Below are positions 1 to 6,922 of a stretch of 64,000 nucleotides of DNA, in pieces (positions within the stretch are counted from its first letter, which is position 1; each line of letters starts with the position of its first letter). The translations under genes were made by a program, and so were the position numbers. Source of the stretch: Hylemonella sp. (GTDB taxonomy: Bacteria; Pseudomonadota; Gammaproteobacteria; Burkholderiales; Burkholderiaceae_C); NCBI GenBank assembly GCA_030680575.1, contig JAUXVI010000021.1, forward strand, positions 41,286-105,285, in the 5' to 3' direction. The notes under the pieces were generated by a model. The model saw only the letters and a program-made list of their open reading frames with translations. It was not told the origin of the DNA and made no database searches.

Positions 1-4
1 CCTC

Positions 5-298
5 TCACGCGTGAACGCGGTATTCACGCGTGACAGCCGCCACCTGAACGGAATACGACGCATACCAGCGCTCGCGGCCGGTCTGCTGGGCCAGCACATG
101 CTCGGGGTGTGACTTCCAGGCCCGGATGGCCTCTTCATTCGGCCAGTAGGACAGCGCCACCTCGTCGGGGTCTTCCGTCACGGCCTGGAATTCAAGGCAG
201 CCAAATTGACTCAGCGCAAGCTCACGCATGCGCGCGGCCACCCGTGAATACGCTTCATCCTGCACCCGCACCTTGGCGCGGAATATCACCACATACAT
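5..298 (-). CDS. antibiotic biosynthesis monooxygenase (ABM) domain protein
   Basis: A 97-residue single-domain protein of the dimeric alpha+beta barrel ABM type. It begins with the usual beta strand (MYVVIFRAKV), has the helix with CLEFQAV after about residue 33, and a WKSHPEH stretch near residue 61 that matches the ABM pattern W-x-x-H/S-P-x-H. ABM proteins are small cofactor-free oxygenases or quinol/haem-acting enzymes, but the substrate cannot be told from sequence. The start is supported by AGGGAGGAAAG about 5 bases upstream. The gene stands alone, because the next gene is on the other strand. It could equally be a non-catalytic stress protein, and no specific function is claimed. Confidence 0.75.
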   Translation of the reverse strand: MYVVIFRAKVRVQDEAYSRVAARMRELALSQFGCLEFQAVTEDPDEVALSYWPNEEAIRAWKSHPEHVLAQQTGRERWYASYSVQVAAVTREYRVHA

Positions 299-475
299 CG
301 GCTTTCCTCCCTGGCGTCAGACCTTCCTGAATCGGCCATGGCAGCCACATACGGCCGGTATTGCAGCGCAACATCCTGACGCTGATGGTGCATTTTGTTT
401 CAAAGCTGCCACACGCTTGTAAAACTTCGGGCGCAGACTATTCTCCTTGTCTGAAGGGTGCGCAGGGAGAAAGCC

Positions 476-700
476 ATGAATACGTCCACGTATAAGATCG
501 AAAGCTCACAGCCCATCGTCTCCACACTGCTGCGCACCGGCATTCGCAGCGGCGCCCTGCTGGCCAACCGCGAACTGGCCGTGGCACTGGCCGCCAAGAG
601 CCTGACCTCGCCACCGGGCGGAGAGATCCGCGTGGTCCACGTCCCCAGCGGCGAAGTGATCTTCCGCAAGACCGGTGAAACGCGCGTCTTTGACGCGTGA
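476..700 (+). CDS. hypothetical protein, 74 aa
   Basis: A short open frame of 74 residues. The start at 476 is chosen because an AGGGAGA Shine-Dalgarno sequence lies 7 bases before the ATG; an upstream in-frame GTG at 458 would overlap that site. The protein is soluble and mixed in composition, with a helical Ala/Leu-rich centre (residues 25-40) and a C-terminal half rich in Gly, Val and Arg. There is no signal peptide, membrane segment or motif I recognise. The third-position GC bias is like the neighbours, so it is probably a real gene. It lies 177 bases before the putative protease and runs in the same direction, but there is no sign of functional coupling. Confidence 0.55.
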   Translation: MNTSTYKIESSQPIVSTLLRTGIRSGALLANRELAVALAAKSLTSPPGGEIRVVHVPSGEVIFRKTGETRVFDA

Positions 701-877
701 CGCGATGGGCTAGTGACCCGGGCTCTTCTTGCACATCTCAACGTACCGCCACCCAACGCTCTCGCCACCGATTGACGCCCTCGCTCAGCGCCTCAAAAGC
801 GCTCGTTTTTATCAGCTATCATCCGGGCAAGCTGGGATGGTTGGTATCCATCGACAAAACATGTGCCCGCAAAGTAA

Positions 878-2176
878 ATGATGAAACAGGTGATCAGGCG
901 TTCGGCTCTGGATTTCGTTCAGCGGAGCATGCGGCGGCTTCAACGTCACGTGGGTCTGACTGCCATCTTGGCGGCACTCGTTTTTTCCCTCACCGCGAAG
1001 GTCGCGACAGCCAGTTCCGACCTGTCCGCGCCGGTCCTCGGGGCACAACGGCTGCTGGTCGTCGCCGTTCGTTTTCCCGGCACCACGCCCACGGTCGACT
1101 TGACGCAGATTCAAGACAAGATCGGCCGGGTGGACAACTACATTCGTGAATCGTCCTATGGCAAAGCGTGGCTGGCCCCCAAGCTGACCGGCTGGTACGA
1201 CATGCCGCATGGCGTCAGCACCTACAAGGTCAGCCCGTACAACCGCGATGTCGACCCTGAACGCGTCAGACGGCTCGTGGTCGATGCACTCAGCGCCGCC
1301 CAGCGTGATGTCGATCTTGACCAGTACGACACGGTCTGGATCATGGTTGGCGCCTTCACGCGCCCCGGTGAGGGCTACGGCATGCTTTGTTACGCGGCAA
1401 ATCCCGGCATGCTGTCCAAGGGATTCATCCGCGGCCAATTCGAGCCGCAGCTTGAAACCGTCGTGCTGGCAGGGGGACGCTCGTTCGCCAAGCCGGTCAC
1501 CGTGAGTGTCGAGAATGCGCATGTCGGACACGTCGTGCATGACATGCTGCATGCCCTGGGCGGCATCAAGGACCGCAAGCGCGTGATCCCCGATCTGTAC
1601 GACTTCAAACTGCAGAGCAACCCGCCGCCGGGTCCGATGCTGCCGGAAGTGTTTGCCATTCATACCGGCCCGTGGGACATCATGAGCCAGCATTTCATTG
1701 ACCGCCTGCAGCCACCTCCGCTGCCGTCGTCATTCACCCGCTTGCGCCTGGGCTGGATCGCACCCGAGCAGATCGTGACCGTGAAGCCCGGCGAAACAAG
1801 AGAGGTCGCACTCTCCCCGCTGGCCCCTGGCAAGGGCACGCTGGTGGTCCGGGTGCCAACCTCGGGCAACCGCTATGTACTGATCGAGAACCGACAACGC
1901 ATCGGCGGCGATGCGGTTCAGCGCTCGGCCGGCATGCTGGTGCTGGAAGTGGACCCCTCACGCGCGGAAGGGACGGCCATTGTTCGTACGGTCGATGCGA
2001 ATCCCGGCGTAGCCAATTTGTACGCTGCGCCTTTTCGACCTGGCACCGGTGAGCATCGCTATTACGAGAACACCGGATGGGGCGTTGCAGCCATACCGCT
2101 CGACATAACCACCGATAATTCCTTGCGGATCATGATCACAACACCGGAGCACGCCAGACAACAACGTCAGAAATAG
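878..2176 (+). CDS. secreted M6-like (immune inhibitor A type) metalloprotease homologue with altered zinc motif
   Basis: A protein of 432 residues with a basic N-terminus and one hydrophobic stretch (about 25-45, ending ATASS) that reads as an export signal, so it probably acts outside the cytoplasm. Residues 217-232 contain HVVHDMLHALGG, which aligns with the HExxHxxG zinc helix of M6 peptidases, and PWDIMS near residue 289 resembles the Met-turn region (WDxM) of that family. The catalytic Glu is Asp here (H221-D222-x-x-H225), so activity is doubtful. The start has two adjacent ATGs and no clear ribosome binding site. The C-terminal third (from about 300) is beta-rich. It has no operon partner. 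It may be a non-peptidase member of the family; assignment rests on two motifs. Confidence 0.55.
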   Translation: MMKQVIRRSALDFVQRSMRRLQRHVGLTAILAALVFSLTAKVATASSDLSAPVLGAQRLLVVAVRFPGTTPTVDLTQIQDKIGRVDNYIRESSYGKAWLAPKLTGWYDMPHGVSTYKVSPYNRDVDPERVRRLVVDALSAAQRDVDLDQYDTVWIMVGAFTRPGEGYGMLCYAANPGMLSKGFIRGQFEPQLETVVLAGGRSFAKPVTVSVENAHVGHVVHDMLHALGGIKDRKRVIPDLYDFKLQSNPPPGPMLPEVFAIHTGPWDIMSQHFIDRLQPPPLPSSFTRLRLGWIAPEQIVTVKPGETREVALSPLAPGKGTLVVRVPTSGNRYVLIENRQRIGGDAVQRSAGMLVLEVDPSRAEGTAIVRTVDANPGVANLYAAPFRPGTGEHRYYENTGWGVAAIPLDITTDNSLRIMITTPEHARQQRQK

Positions 2177-2267
2177 CGTGCTCAGCGGCTGTGTCAACTT
2201 ATGGCAACGCTGAACAAGTGGCAGCAGCATGGGGTGAGCATTGCATCGACCGGTTGAATCTGCCCTC

Positions 2268-2972
2268 TTAAGGACACAGCTCCTCCTTCAATCTTGCAGC
2301 CAGCCTCGCCACACCATCCTTCACCGTCAGACCCGCTGGCACCAACGCATCGCAACTCACGGTCCGCTGCCTCAATACCACCACATCCTCACCCCGCCCC
2401 AGCGCGTCGCACAACACCGCCCACGGCGGCTCGGTGAGCAGTAGCCCCACCACCAGCAGCACACCCGTCTGCCTGCGCCGCTGCGCCAGACCCACGAGCT
2501 TGCGCCCCTGGGCATCCACCACCTCCCACGGCGACAGGTTGCCAAAGCAGGCCCAGTCCAGCACGGGCAGGCCGCGCGCGATGAGGGCGGCTTGCTGCGA
2601 AGCCAGTTCTGCCGGCGGCAGGGCGCGAACCGGCAGACCCTGCGCCATCAACACTTGCGCAAACAGTTGCCCCAGGTGCCGGTAACTCTCCAGCAGGCCC
2701 TGCCCCAGCCACGGGTGCCCGGTGGGCAGCGCCAGCGACAGGCCGACCATCCACGGGCCAGTGAGCACAGCGCCACCGCCGGAGTCGCGTAGCAGCACTT
2801 CCATGGGCGGGCCACTGAGCGTGGCCACCTGGCGCTCGTAGACGGCACGCTGCGAGCAGCCCAGCACGATGGCGGGCTGCTCATAGGTCCAGACGCGCCA
2901 CTGCGGCACTGTTACCGGCTGCAGCAGCTGCGCGCGGTTCCAGGCCTGTTCCTGCGCGGCAATGCTCGCGAT
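2268..2972 (-). CDS. lipoate-protein ligase A-like protein (start uncertain)
   Basis: The last gene of the dehydrogenase operon. The BPL/LPL ligase fold is shown by RDSGGGAVLTGP (the lipoyl-AMP loop), by KLVGLAQRRR with the lysine of the K-x-x-G-x-AQ motif, and by PAIVLGCSQ at the N-terminus. It would attach lipoate to the small lipoyl protein encoded just upstream. The first ATG/GTG in frame is GTG at 2909, but the reading frame upstream still encodes family-like sequence (EQAWNRAQLL) and no ATG, GTG or TTG occurs before a stop near 3130. I therefore propose ATC at 2972, which has GGAG 8 bases upstream, overlapping the lipoyl gene's last bases. A frameshift or sequencing error is the alternative. 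The usual HG(S/T)LL after the AQ motif is degenerate here (VVGLLL). Confidence 0.7.
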   Translation of the reverse strand: MASIAAQEQAWNRAQLLQPVTVPQWRVWTYEQPAIVLGCSQRAVYERQVATLSGPPMEVLLRDSGGGAVLTGPWMVGLSLALPTGHPWLGQGLLESYRHLGQLFAQVLMAQGLPVRALPPAELASQQAALIARGLPVLDWACFGNLSPWEVVDAQGRKLVGLAQRRRQTGVLLVVGLLLTEPPWAVLCDALGRGEDVVVLRQRTVSCDALVPAGLTVKDGVARLAARLKEELCP

Positions 2973-2977
2973 GGCGG

Positions 2978-3220
2978 CTACTCCAGCGTGGCGATGGGCT
3001 TGCCGCGTGCAAAGGTACTGCCGGCCGGCACCAGGATCTGCACCACACGGCCGGCCGTTGGCGCGACAATTTCCAGGTTGGACTTCACCAGCACCACGTT
3101 GGCCAAAGGTTGGCCGGCCTGCACGGTGTCACCGGCCTGCACCAGCCACTTGTCGACCAGCGCTTCGACGGCAGCATCGACACCTTCCCAAGCTTGATCT
3201 TGCAGCGTCACCTCCGTCAT
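2978..3220 (-). CDS. stand-alone lipoyl-domain carrier protein, 80 aa
   Basis: An 80-residue protein made of one biotinyl/lipoyl domain and nothing else. The modified lysine lies in LVKSNLEIVAPTAG, aligning with the DKAxxEIxAPxxG hairpin of E2 proteins. The acidic residues normally before the lysine are replaced by VLV. There is no peripheral-subunit-binding domain or acyltransferase domain, so this is not a truncated full E2 by domain count: the gene starts with an ATG overlapping the E1-beta stop (ATGA) and ends cleanly before the ligase gene. It presumably carries the acyl/aldehyde group from the E1 alpha-beta dehydrogenase. What accepts the group is unknown. GcvH-like or biotin carriers are alternatives, but the neighbours favour lipoate. 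Confidence 0.85.
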   Translation of the reverse strand: MTEVTLQDQAWEGVDAAVEALVDKWLVQAGDTVQAGQPLANVVLVKSNLEIVAPTAGRVVQILVPAGSTFARGKPIATLE

Positions 3221-4257
3221 GCAGCCACCCCTTCCGCCACACGGCCCTTCATCAGCGCCTGCGACGCTTCCACGATGCCTTTGACCTGTGGAATGACGAA
3301 CTGCTCCAACGGCCGGCTGTAGGGGATGGGCACATTGGGCACGGCCAGACGCTTGATGGGCGCCTTCAAGGCGACGGTGTCCAGGTTCTCGGCCACGATG
3401 GCGGCAATCTCACCGGTGAGGCCAAAGCCCAGGTAGTCCTCGTCGGCCACCAGCAGACGACCGGTCTTGCCCACCGACTTGAGCACCGCCTTGCGGTCCA
3501 GCGGCACCAAGGTGCGCAGGTCGATCACCTCGGCACTGATGCCCTGCTTGGCCAGCTCTTCCGCGGCCAACAGGCTCTTCTGCACCATCTGGCTCAGGGT
3601 GACGATGGTGAGGTCATTGCCGGCGCGCACCACCTTGGCCTGGCCGAAGGGGATGGTGTAGGCCTCCTGCGGAACCTCGTTGCTGCTGCCCTCAAAAAAC
3701 GCCATCCACGGCAGGCCCATGATGCCCTTGTGGTACATGAACATGACCGGGTTGTCGTCGCGAATGGCCTGGATCATCAGGCCCTTGGCGTCGTAGGCGT
3801 TGGACGGCACAACCACCTTGAGGCCCGGCATGTGGGCAAAGGTGGCGTACAGGCACTGCGAGTGTTGCGCCGCATCGCTGTAGCCGCCGCCGATGGCCGT
3901 GGTCAGCACCACCGGCAGCTTGATGTGGCCGCCGGCCATGTAGGTGTTCTTGGCCAGGTGGTTGTAGATCTGGTCCATGCAGACGCCAAAGAAGTCGACG
4001 AACATCAGTTCGGCAATCGGCCGCAGGCCAGCCGCGGCGGCGCCGGTGGCGGTGCCGATGAAGGCGGTCTCGGAGATCGGCGTGTCCATGATGCGCTCCG
4101 GACCGAACTTGTCGAGCAGGCCGCCGGTGGCACCGAAGATGCCGCCGTACTTGCCGATGTCTTCGCCCATCACGAAGACCGTGTTGTCGCGCTCCATTTC
4201 CTGGCCAATGCCTTCGGCAATCGCCTGCGCCATGGTGAGTTTGCGGGTGGTACTCAT
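3217..4257 (-). CDS. acoB: thiamine-dependent dehydrogenase E1 component, beta subunit (acetoin/pyruvate type)
   Basis: 346 residues, the normal length for an E1-beta subunit of acetoin, pyruvate or branched-chain dehydrogenases. It starts with the typical sequence around residues 8-40 (MAQAIAEGIGQEMERD, then MGEDIGKYGG) and carries DTPISETAFIGTATGAA and the C-terminal transketolase domain (VIDLRTLVPLD). Together with the alpha subunit it decarboxylates a 2-oxo acid or cleaves acetoin with ThDP. It follows the alpha gene by 24 bases and overlaps the lipoyl gene by 4, so translation is likely coupled. Substrate assignment to acetoin is an inference from family resemblance; aco structural genes for E2 and AcoX are absent, so the symbol is tentative. 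Confidence 0.85.
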   Translation of the reverse strand: MSTTRKLTMAQAIAEGIGQEMERDNTVFVMGEDIGKYGGIFGATGGLLDKFGPERIMDTPISETAFIGTATGAAAAGLRPIAELMFVDFFGVCMDQIYNHLAKNTYMAGGHIKLPVVLTTAIGGGYSDAAQHSQCLYATFAHMPGLKVVVPSNAYDAKGLMIQAIRDDNPVMFMYHKGIMGLPWMAFFEGSSNEVPQEAYTIPFGQAKVVRAGNDLTIVTLSQMVQKSLLAAEELAKQGISAEVIDLRTLVPLDRKAVLKSVGKTGRLLVADEDYLGFGLTGEIAAIVAENLDTVALKAPIKRLAVPNVPIPYSRPLEQFVIPQVKGIVEASQALMKGRVAEGVAA

Positions 4258-4281
4258 ATCGTGTTCCTCCTCTGGTCCGGT

Positions 4282-5289
4282 TCAGGCGAAAACGTCCTGC
4301 AGGGCATCCTGCGGCGCCGGGTAGGCGCTTTCGCGCGCAAAGGCAAAGGCGTCCGCTACGCGCTGCTTGGCGCGCGCCACGATGGCAGCGTCTTCCGCCT
4401 CGCTCATCTGGCCGCCCTTCTTGAGCTGCGCTGCCAGCTTCGGAATCGGGTCGTTCTTGCGCAGGTTGGCCACCTCGTCCTTGGGCCGATACACCTCCGG
4501 GTCGCCCTGGAAGTGCCCGAGGTAACGGTCGGTCTTGACCTCGATCAGACTCGGCCCCTGCCCGGCACGTGCGCGGGCGATGGCGGGCGCCACCGCCTCA
4601 TACACCTCCAGCGCGTCGTTGTGGGCCACCTTGATGCCAGGCATGCCATAGGCCGACGCACGGTCGGCCACCCAGTCGATGGACGTGGCGTGATCCTTGG
4701 GCACCGAGATCGCCCACTTGTTGTCTTCGCAGACGAAGATCACCGGCAGCTGCCACAGCGCCGCGAGGTTGAGCGACTCGTGCACCGAACCCTGGTTGGC
4801 CGCGCCTTCGCCAAAGAAGGCAACGGCCACCCAGTCTTTACCCATCTTCTTGGCCGCAAGACCCGCACCACAGGCCGGCGGCAGGCTGGCGCCGATGATG
4901 CCGCTGCAGCTGAACTTGTGGACCGGATCGAACAAGTGCATGTGGCCGCCCTTGCCCTTGCCCAGACCAGTGACCTTGCCGAACATCTCGGCCGTCATCG
5001 GGTTCAAGGGCACGCCCTTGGCAATGGCGAAGTGGTGCGGCCGGTGGGTGCCGACCACGGTGTCCTCCTGCTTGAGGTGGGCGCAGATGCCCACCGCCAC
5101 CGGCTCCTGGCCGGCCGCCAGGTGCATTTCGCCCGGCACGGGGCCGGAGCCGATGTCGAACGCGAGTCCCTTCTGGATTGCAGGGGGCAATTTGCCTTCG
5201 AGGTAGACCGTGGCCATGGTCTCCTCGTAGTGGCGTATCTCTACCATCTTCTCGTACATCCAGAGCAATGTGTCCTTGCTGGCTTGCAT
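4282..5289 (-). CDS. acoA: thiamine-dependent dehydrogenase E1 component, alpha subunit (acetoin/pyruvate type)
   Basis: 335 residues. The ThDP site reads GEGAANQGSVHESLNLA followed about 15 residues later by EDNKW, which is the GDG-x(24-27)-NN motif in its GEG/EDN form. GKGKGGHMHLFD and THRPHHFAIAKG are typical of AcoA/PdhA-type alpha subunits. It is the first gene of the operon and has a strong AAGGAGGAG site before the ATG. Unlike most AcoA proteins the N-terminus carries an insertion around residues 30-50 before the PVPGEMHLAAGQE segment. The FNR-type box 110 bases upstream points to oxygen-responsive control. The substrate (acetoin, pyruvate, or another 2-oxo acid) is not settled by the sequence. 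Confidence 0.85.
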   Translation of the reverse strand: MQASKDTLLWMYEKMVEIRHYEETMATVYLEGKLPPAIQKGLAFDIGSGPVPGEMHLAAGQEPVAVGICAHLKQEDTVVGTHRPHHFAIAKGVPLNPMTAEMFGKVTGLGKGKGGHMHLFDPVHKFSCSGIIGASLPPACGAGLAAKKMGKDWVAVAFFGEGAANQGSVHESLNLAALWQLPVIFVCEDNKWAISVPKDHATSIDWVADRASAYGMPGIKVAHNDALEVYEAVAPAIARARAGQGPSLIEVKTDRYLGHFQGDPEVYRPKDEVANLRKNDPIPKLAAQLKKGGQMSEAEDAAIVARAKQRVADAFAFARESAYPAPQDALQDVFA

Positions 5290-5398
5290 GTGCTACTCCT
5301 CCTTGAATTGATTGGGTAGACCGATGCCGAGACTCCGATCACGCACGCAGACCGCTGGCACCGGAAGTCGCAGAATAGGCAGTTGTGTTCGAACTTTT

Positions 5399-5412
5399 TT
5401 GATGCAGGTCAA
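5399..5412. promoter_or_regulatory. FNR/Anr-type operator
   Basis: TTGATGCAGGTCAA is a 14-base dyad that matches the FNR/Anr consensus TTGAT-N4-ATCAA with one change in the right half. It lies 110 bases upstream of the E1-alpha start and more than 430 bases from the export operon start, so it most likely controls the dehydrogenase operon. Activation or repression in low oxygen or by a nitric-oxide sensor (Dnr) cannot be told apart. Confidence 0.6.
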
Positions 5413-5488
5413 GTGCGGGGCAGAAAGGTCGGTAAAGCTAGGGACTACCCTGAAGCGGCATCGGTGATACTGGCCGCACGTGAATTGA

Positions 5489-5548
5489 GGGGTGTTTTTG
5501 GGCTCTGAACCTTATGAAATATGCGCCGACAGCTATTTATTTGATAGC
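5489..5548 (-). repeat. dispersed ~60-bp palindrome-headed repeat, copy 1
   Basis: Read on the minus strand it starts GCTATCAAATAAATAGCTG and continues into GGCGCATAT...TCAGAGCCCAAAAACAC. It aligns along nearly its whole length with the copy at 15384 (shared GCTATCAA..ATAGCTG, GCG.AT, AGCCAAAAACAC). The head is an inverted repeat. It sits in a 556-base interval without a firm gene. Confidence 0.7.
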
Positions 5549-5803
5549 AGAATAAGCACATGTCATACGCCTGACACATCGGCACCATTCAAACGGGTCA
5601 CCCGCCCACTCGCTAGCCCGAGCGTGCGGTGAGAGGGGTGACGCGTAGCGCTGGGCGCCTTGCCTGTGGCGGGCCAAGAGGGCATTGGCAAGACGCAGCA
5701 CCGCGGTGGCATGGGCTACCATTACCAACAGACTGATCGGCCACGTCACCCAACGACCCACCTTGCTGGCCCATGGTGCCAACGCCAGCGCGAGCGCCGA
5801 CAC
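5537..5803 (-). other. possible small membrane protein frame in the 5290-5845 interval
   Basis: The interval between the dehydrogenase operon and the exporter operon holds the FNR box, one dispersed repeat and an open minus-strand frame of about 88 codons from GTG 5803. The frame encodes two hydrophobic stretches (ALALALAPWA and VTWPISLLVMVAHAT) that look like membrane segments. It has no Shine-Dalgarno sequence, no ATG, and its stop lies inside the repeat. It may be a degraded gene or chance. I see no other feature here. Confidence 0.2.
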
Positions 5804-5845
5804 ACCAGCCAACCCACCGAGCCATCCAACGATGGTGCAGACACG

Positions 5846-6922
5846 ATGCAGATGAAAATAAATTGGAAGACCGCCCTCGTTGCTGGGCTTGTCCTGGCTG
5901 CCGCTGCCGGCGCCGTCATCGGCTGGCAACTGTGGCACGACCAGGGCTTGGGGGATGGCTTCACCAGTGGCAATGGTCGCATCGAAGCCACCGAAATTTC
6001 CGTCGCCACCAAGCTGGCGGGGCGCGTGAAGGACATCCTGGTGGCGGAAGGCCAGTTCGTCAAAGCCGGCCAGCCGCTGGCGCACATGGAGATCGAGAGC
6101 CTGCAGGCGCAACGCGAAGAAGCCTTGGCACGGCTGCAGCAGGCACATGAATCCGTCAGCGGCGCCGAACTCCAGGTGGCCTTGCGCCAGAGCGACCACC
6201 AGGCAGCGCTGGCTGTGGTGGCCCAGCGTGAGAGCGAACTCGATGCCGCGCAACGCCGGCTGCCACGTTCGGAGAAACTGGCGAAGGAAGGCTTCTTCTC
6301 CGGCCAGTTGCTGGACGACGACCGCGCCCGTGTGCGTAGCCTGCAGGCCGCCTTGTCGGCGGCCCGCGCCCAGGCCAACGCCGCCCAAGCCGGCATTGCC
6401 GCAGCCCGCACCCAGGTCACCGGGGCGCAAGCCAACGTCAAGGCTCTGGAAGCCACGCTGGAGCGCATTGACGTCGAGCTGGCCGACAGCGAACTCAAGG
6501 CCCCGCGCGACGGCCGCGTGCAGTTCCTGGTGGCGCGCACCGGCGAGGTGGTGGGCGCCGGCGGGCGCGTGCTCAACCTGATCGACCTGTCCGACGTCTA
6601 CATGACCTTCTTCCTGCCCGAGACGGTGGCCGGCCGGGTGGCGCTGGGCAGCGAGGTCCGCATCGTGCTCGACGCCGCGCCCCAGTACGTGATTCCGGCC
6701 AAGGTATCGTTCGTGGCCAGCGCGGCGCAGTTCACGCCCAAGACGGTGGAGACGCAGAGCGAACGCCAGAAACTCATGTTCCGGGTGCGGGCGCAAATCG
6801 ACCGCGACTTGCTGCTGCGGCATCTGGAACAGGTCAAGACCGGCCTGCCTGGCGTGGCCTGGCTCAAGATCGACCCCAATGCCCAGTGGCCAGCTCACCT
6901 GGCGGTCAAGGTCGAGAAGTGA
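5846..6922 (+). CDS. yhiI: HlyD/YhiI-type periplasmic adaptor of an ABC exporter
   Basis: 358 residues with an N-terminal signal anchor ([21 protein letters not shown]), a lipoyl-like half motif ([21 protein letters not shown]), a long coiled coil from about 90 to 210 rich in Ala, Gln and Arg, the second half motif ([20 protein letters not shown]) and a beta-barrel region. This is the membrane-fusion-protein layout; the length is close to YhiI of Escherichia coli. It would link the inner-membrane ABC transporter to an outer-membrane channel. The ATG at 5846 (or 5852) is chosen because the upstream frame is not conserved-looking. Its stop overlaps the start of the next gene by 4 bases (GTGA), so the three genes form one operon. 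Confidence 0.8.
   Translation: MQMKINWKTALVAGLVLAAAAGAVIGWQLWHDQGLGDGFTSGNGRIEATEISVATKLAGRVKDILVAEGQFVKAGQPLAHMEIESLQAQREEALARLQQAHESVSGAELQVALRQSDHQAALAVVAQRESELDAAQRRLPRSEKLAKEGFFSGQLLDDDRARVRSLQAALSAARAQANAAQAGIAAARTQVTGAQANVKALEATLERIDVELADSELKAPRDGRVQFLVARTGEVVGAGGRVLNLIDLSDVYMTFFLPETVAGRVALGSEVRIVLDAAPQYVIPAKVSFVASAAQFTPKTVETQSERQKLMFRVRAQIDRDLLLRHLEQVKTGLPGVAWLKIDPNAQWPAHLAVKVEK

Noticed and set aside
783..830. Possible repeat copy (GATAGCTGATAAAAACGAGCG on the minus strand) before the M6-like gene
   Set aside because: The head palindrome is incomplete and the tail does not match; too weak to count.
2962..5319. A long plus-strand open frame (about 785 codons) antisense to the dehydrogenase operon
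   Set aside because: It is the mirror of high-GC genes on the other strand, is rich in His, Arg, Gln and Gly as such mirrors are, and has no family motif. The same applies to long antisense frames over odhA (59257-61209), odhB/lpdA (57441-59300), phaC (16646-18418) and thrS (32596-34467).
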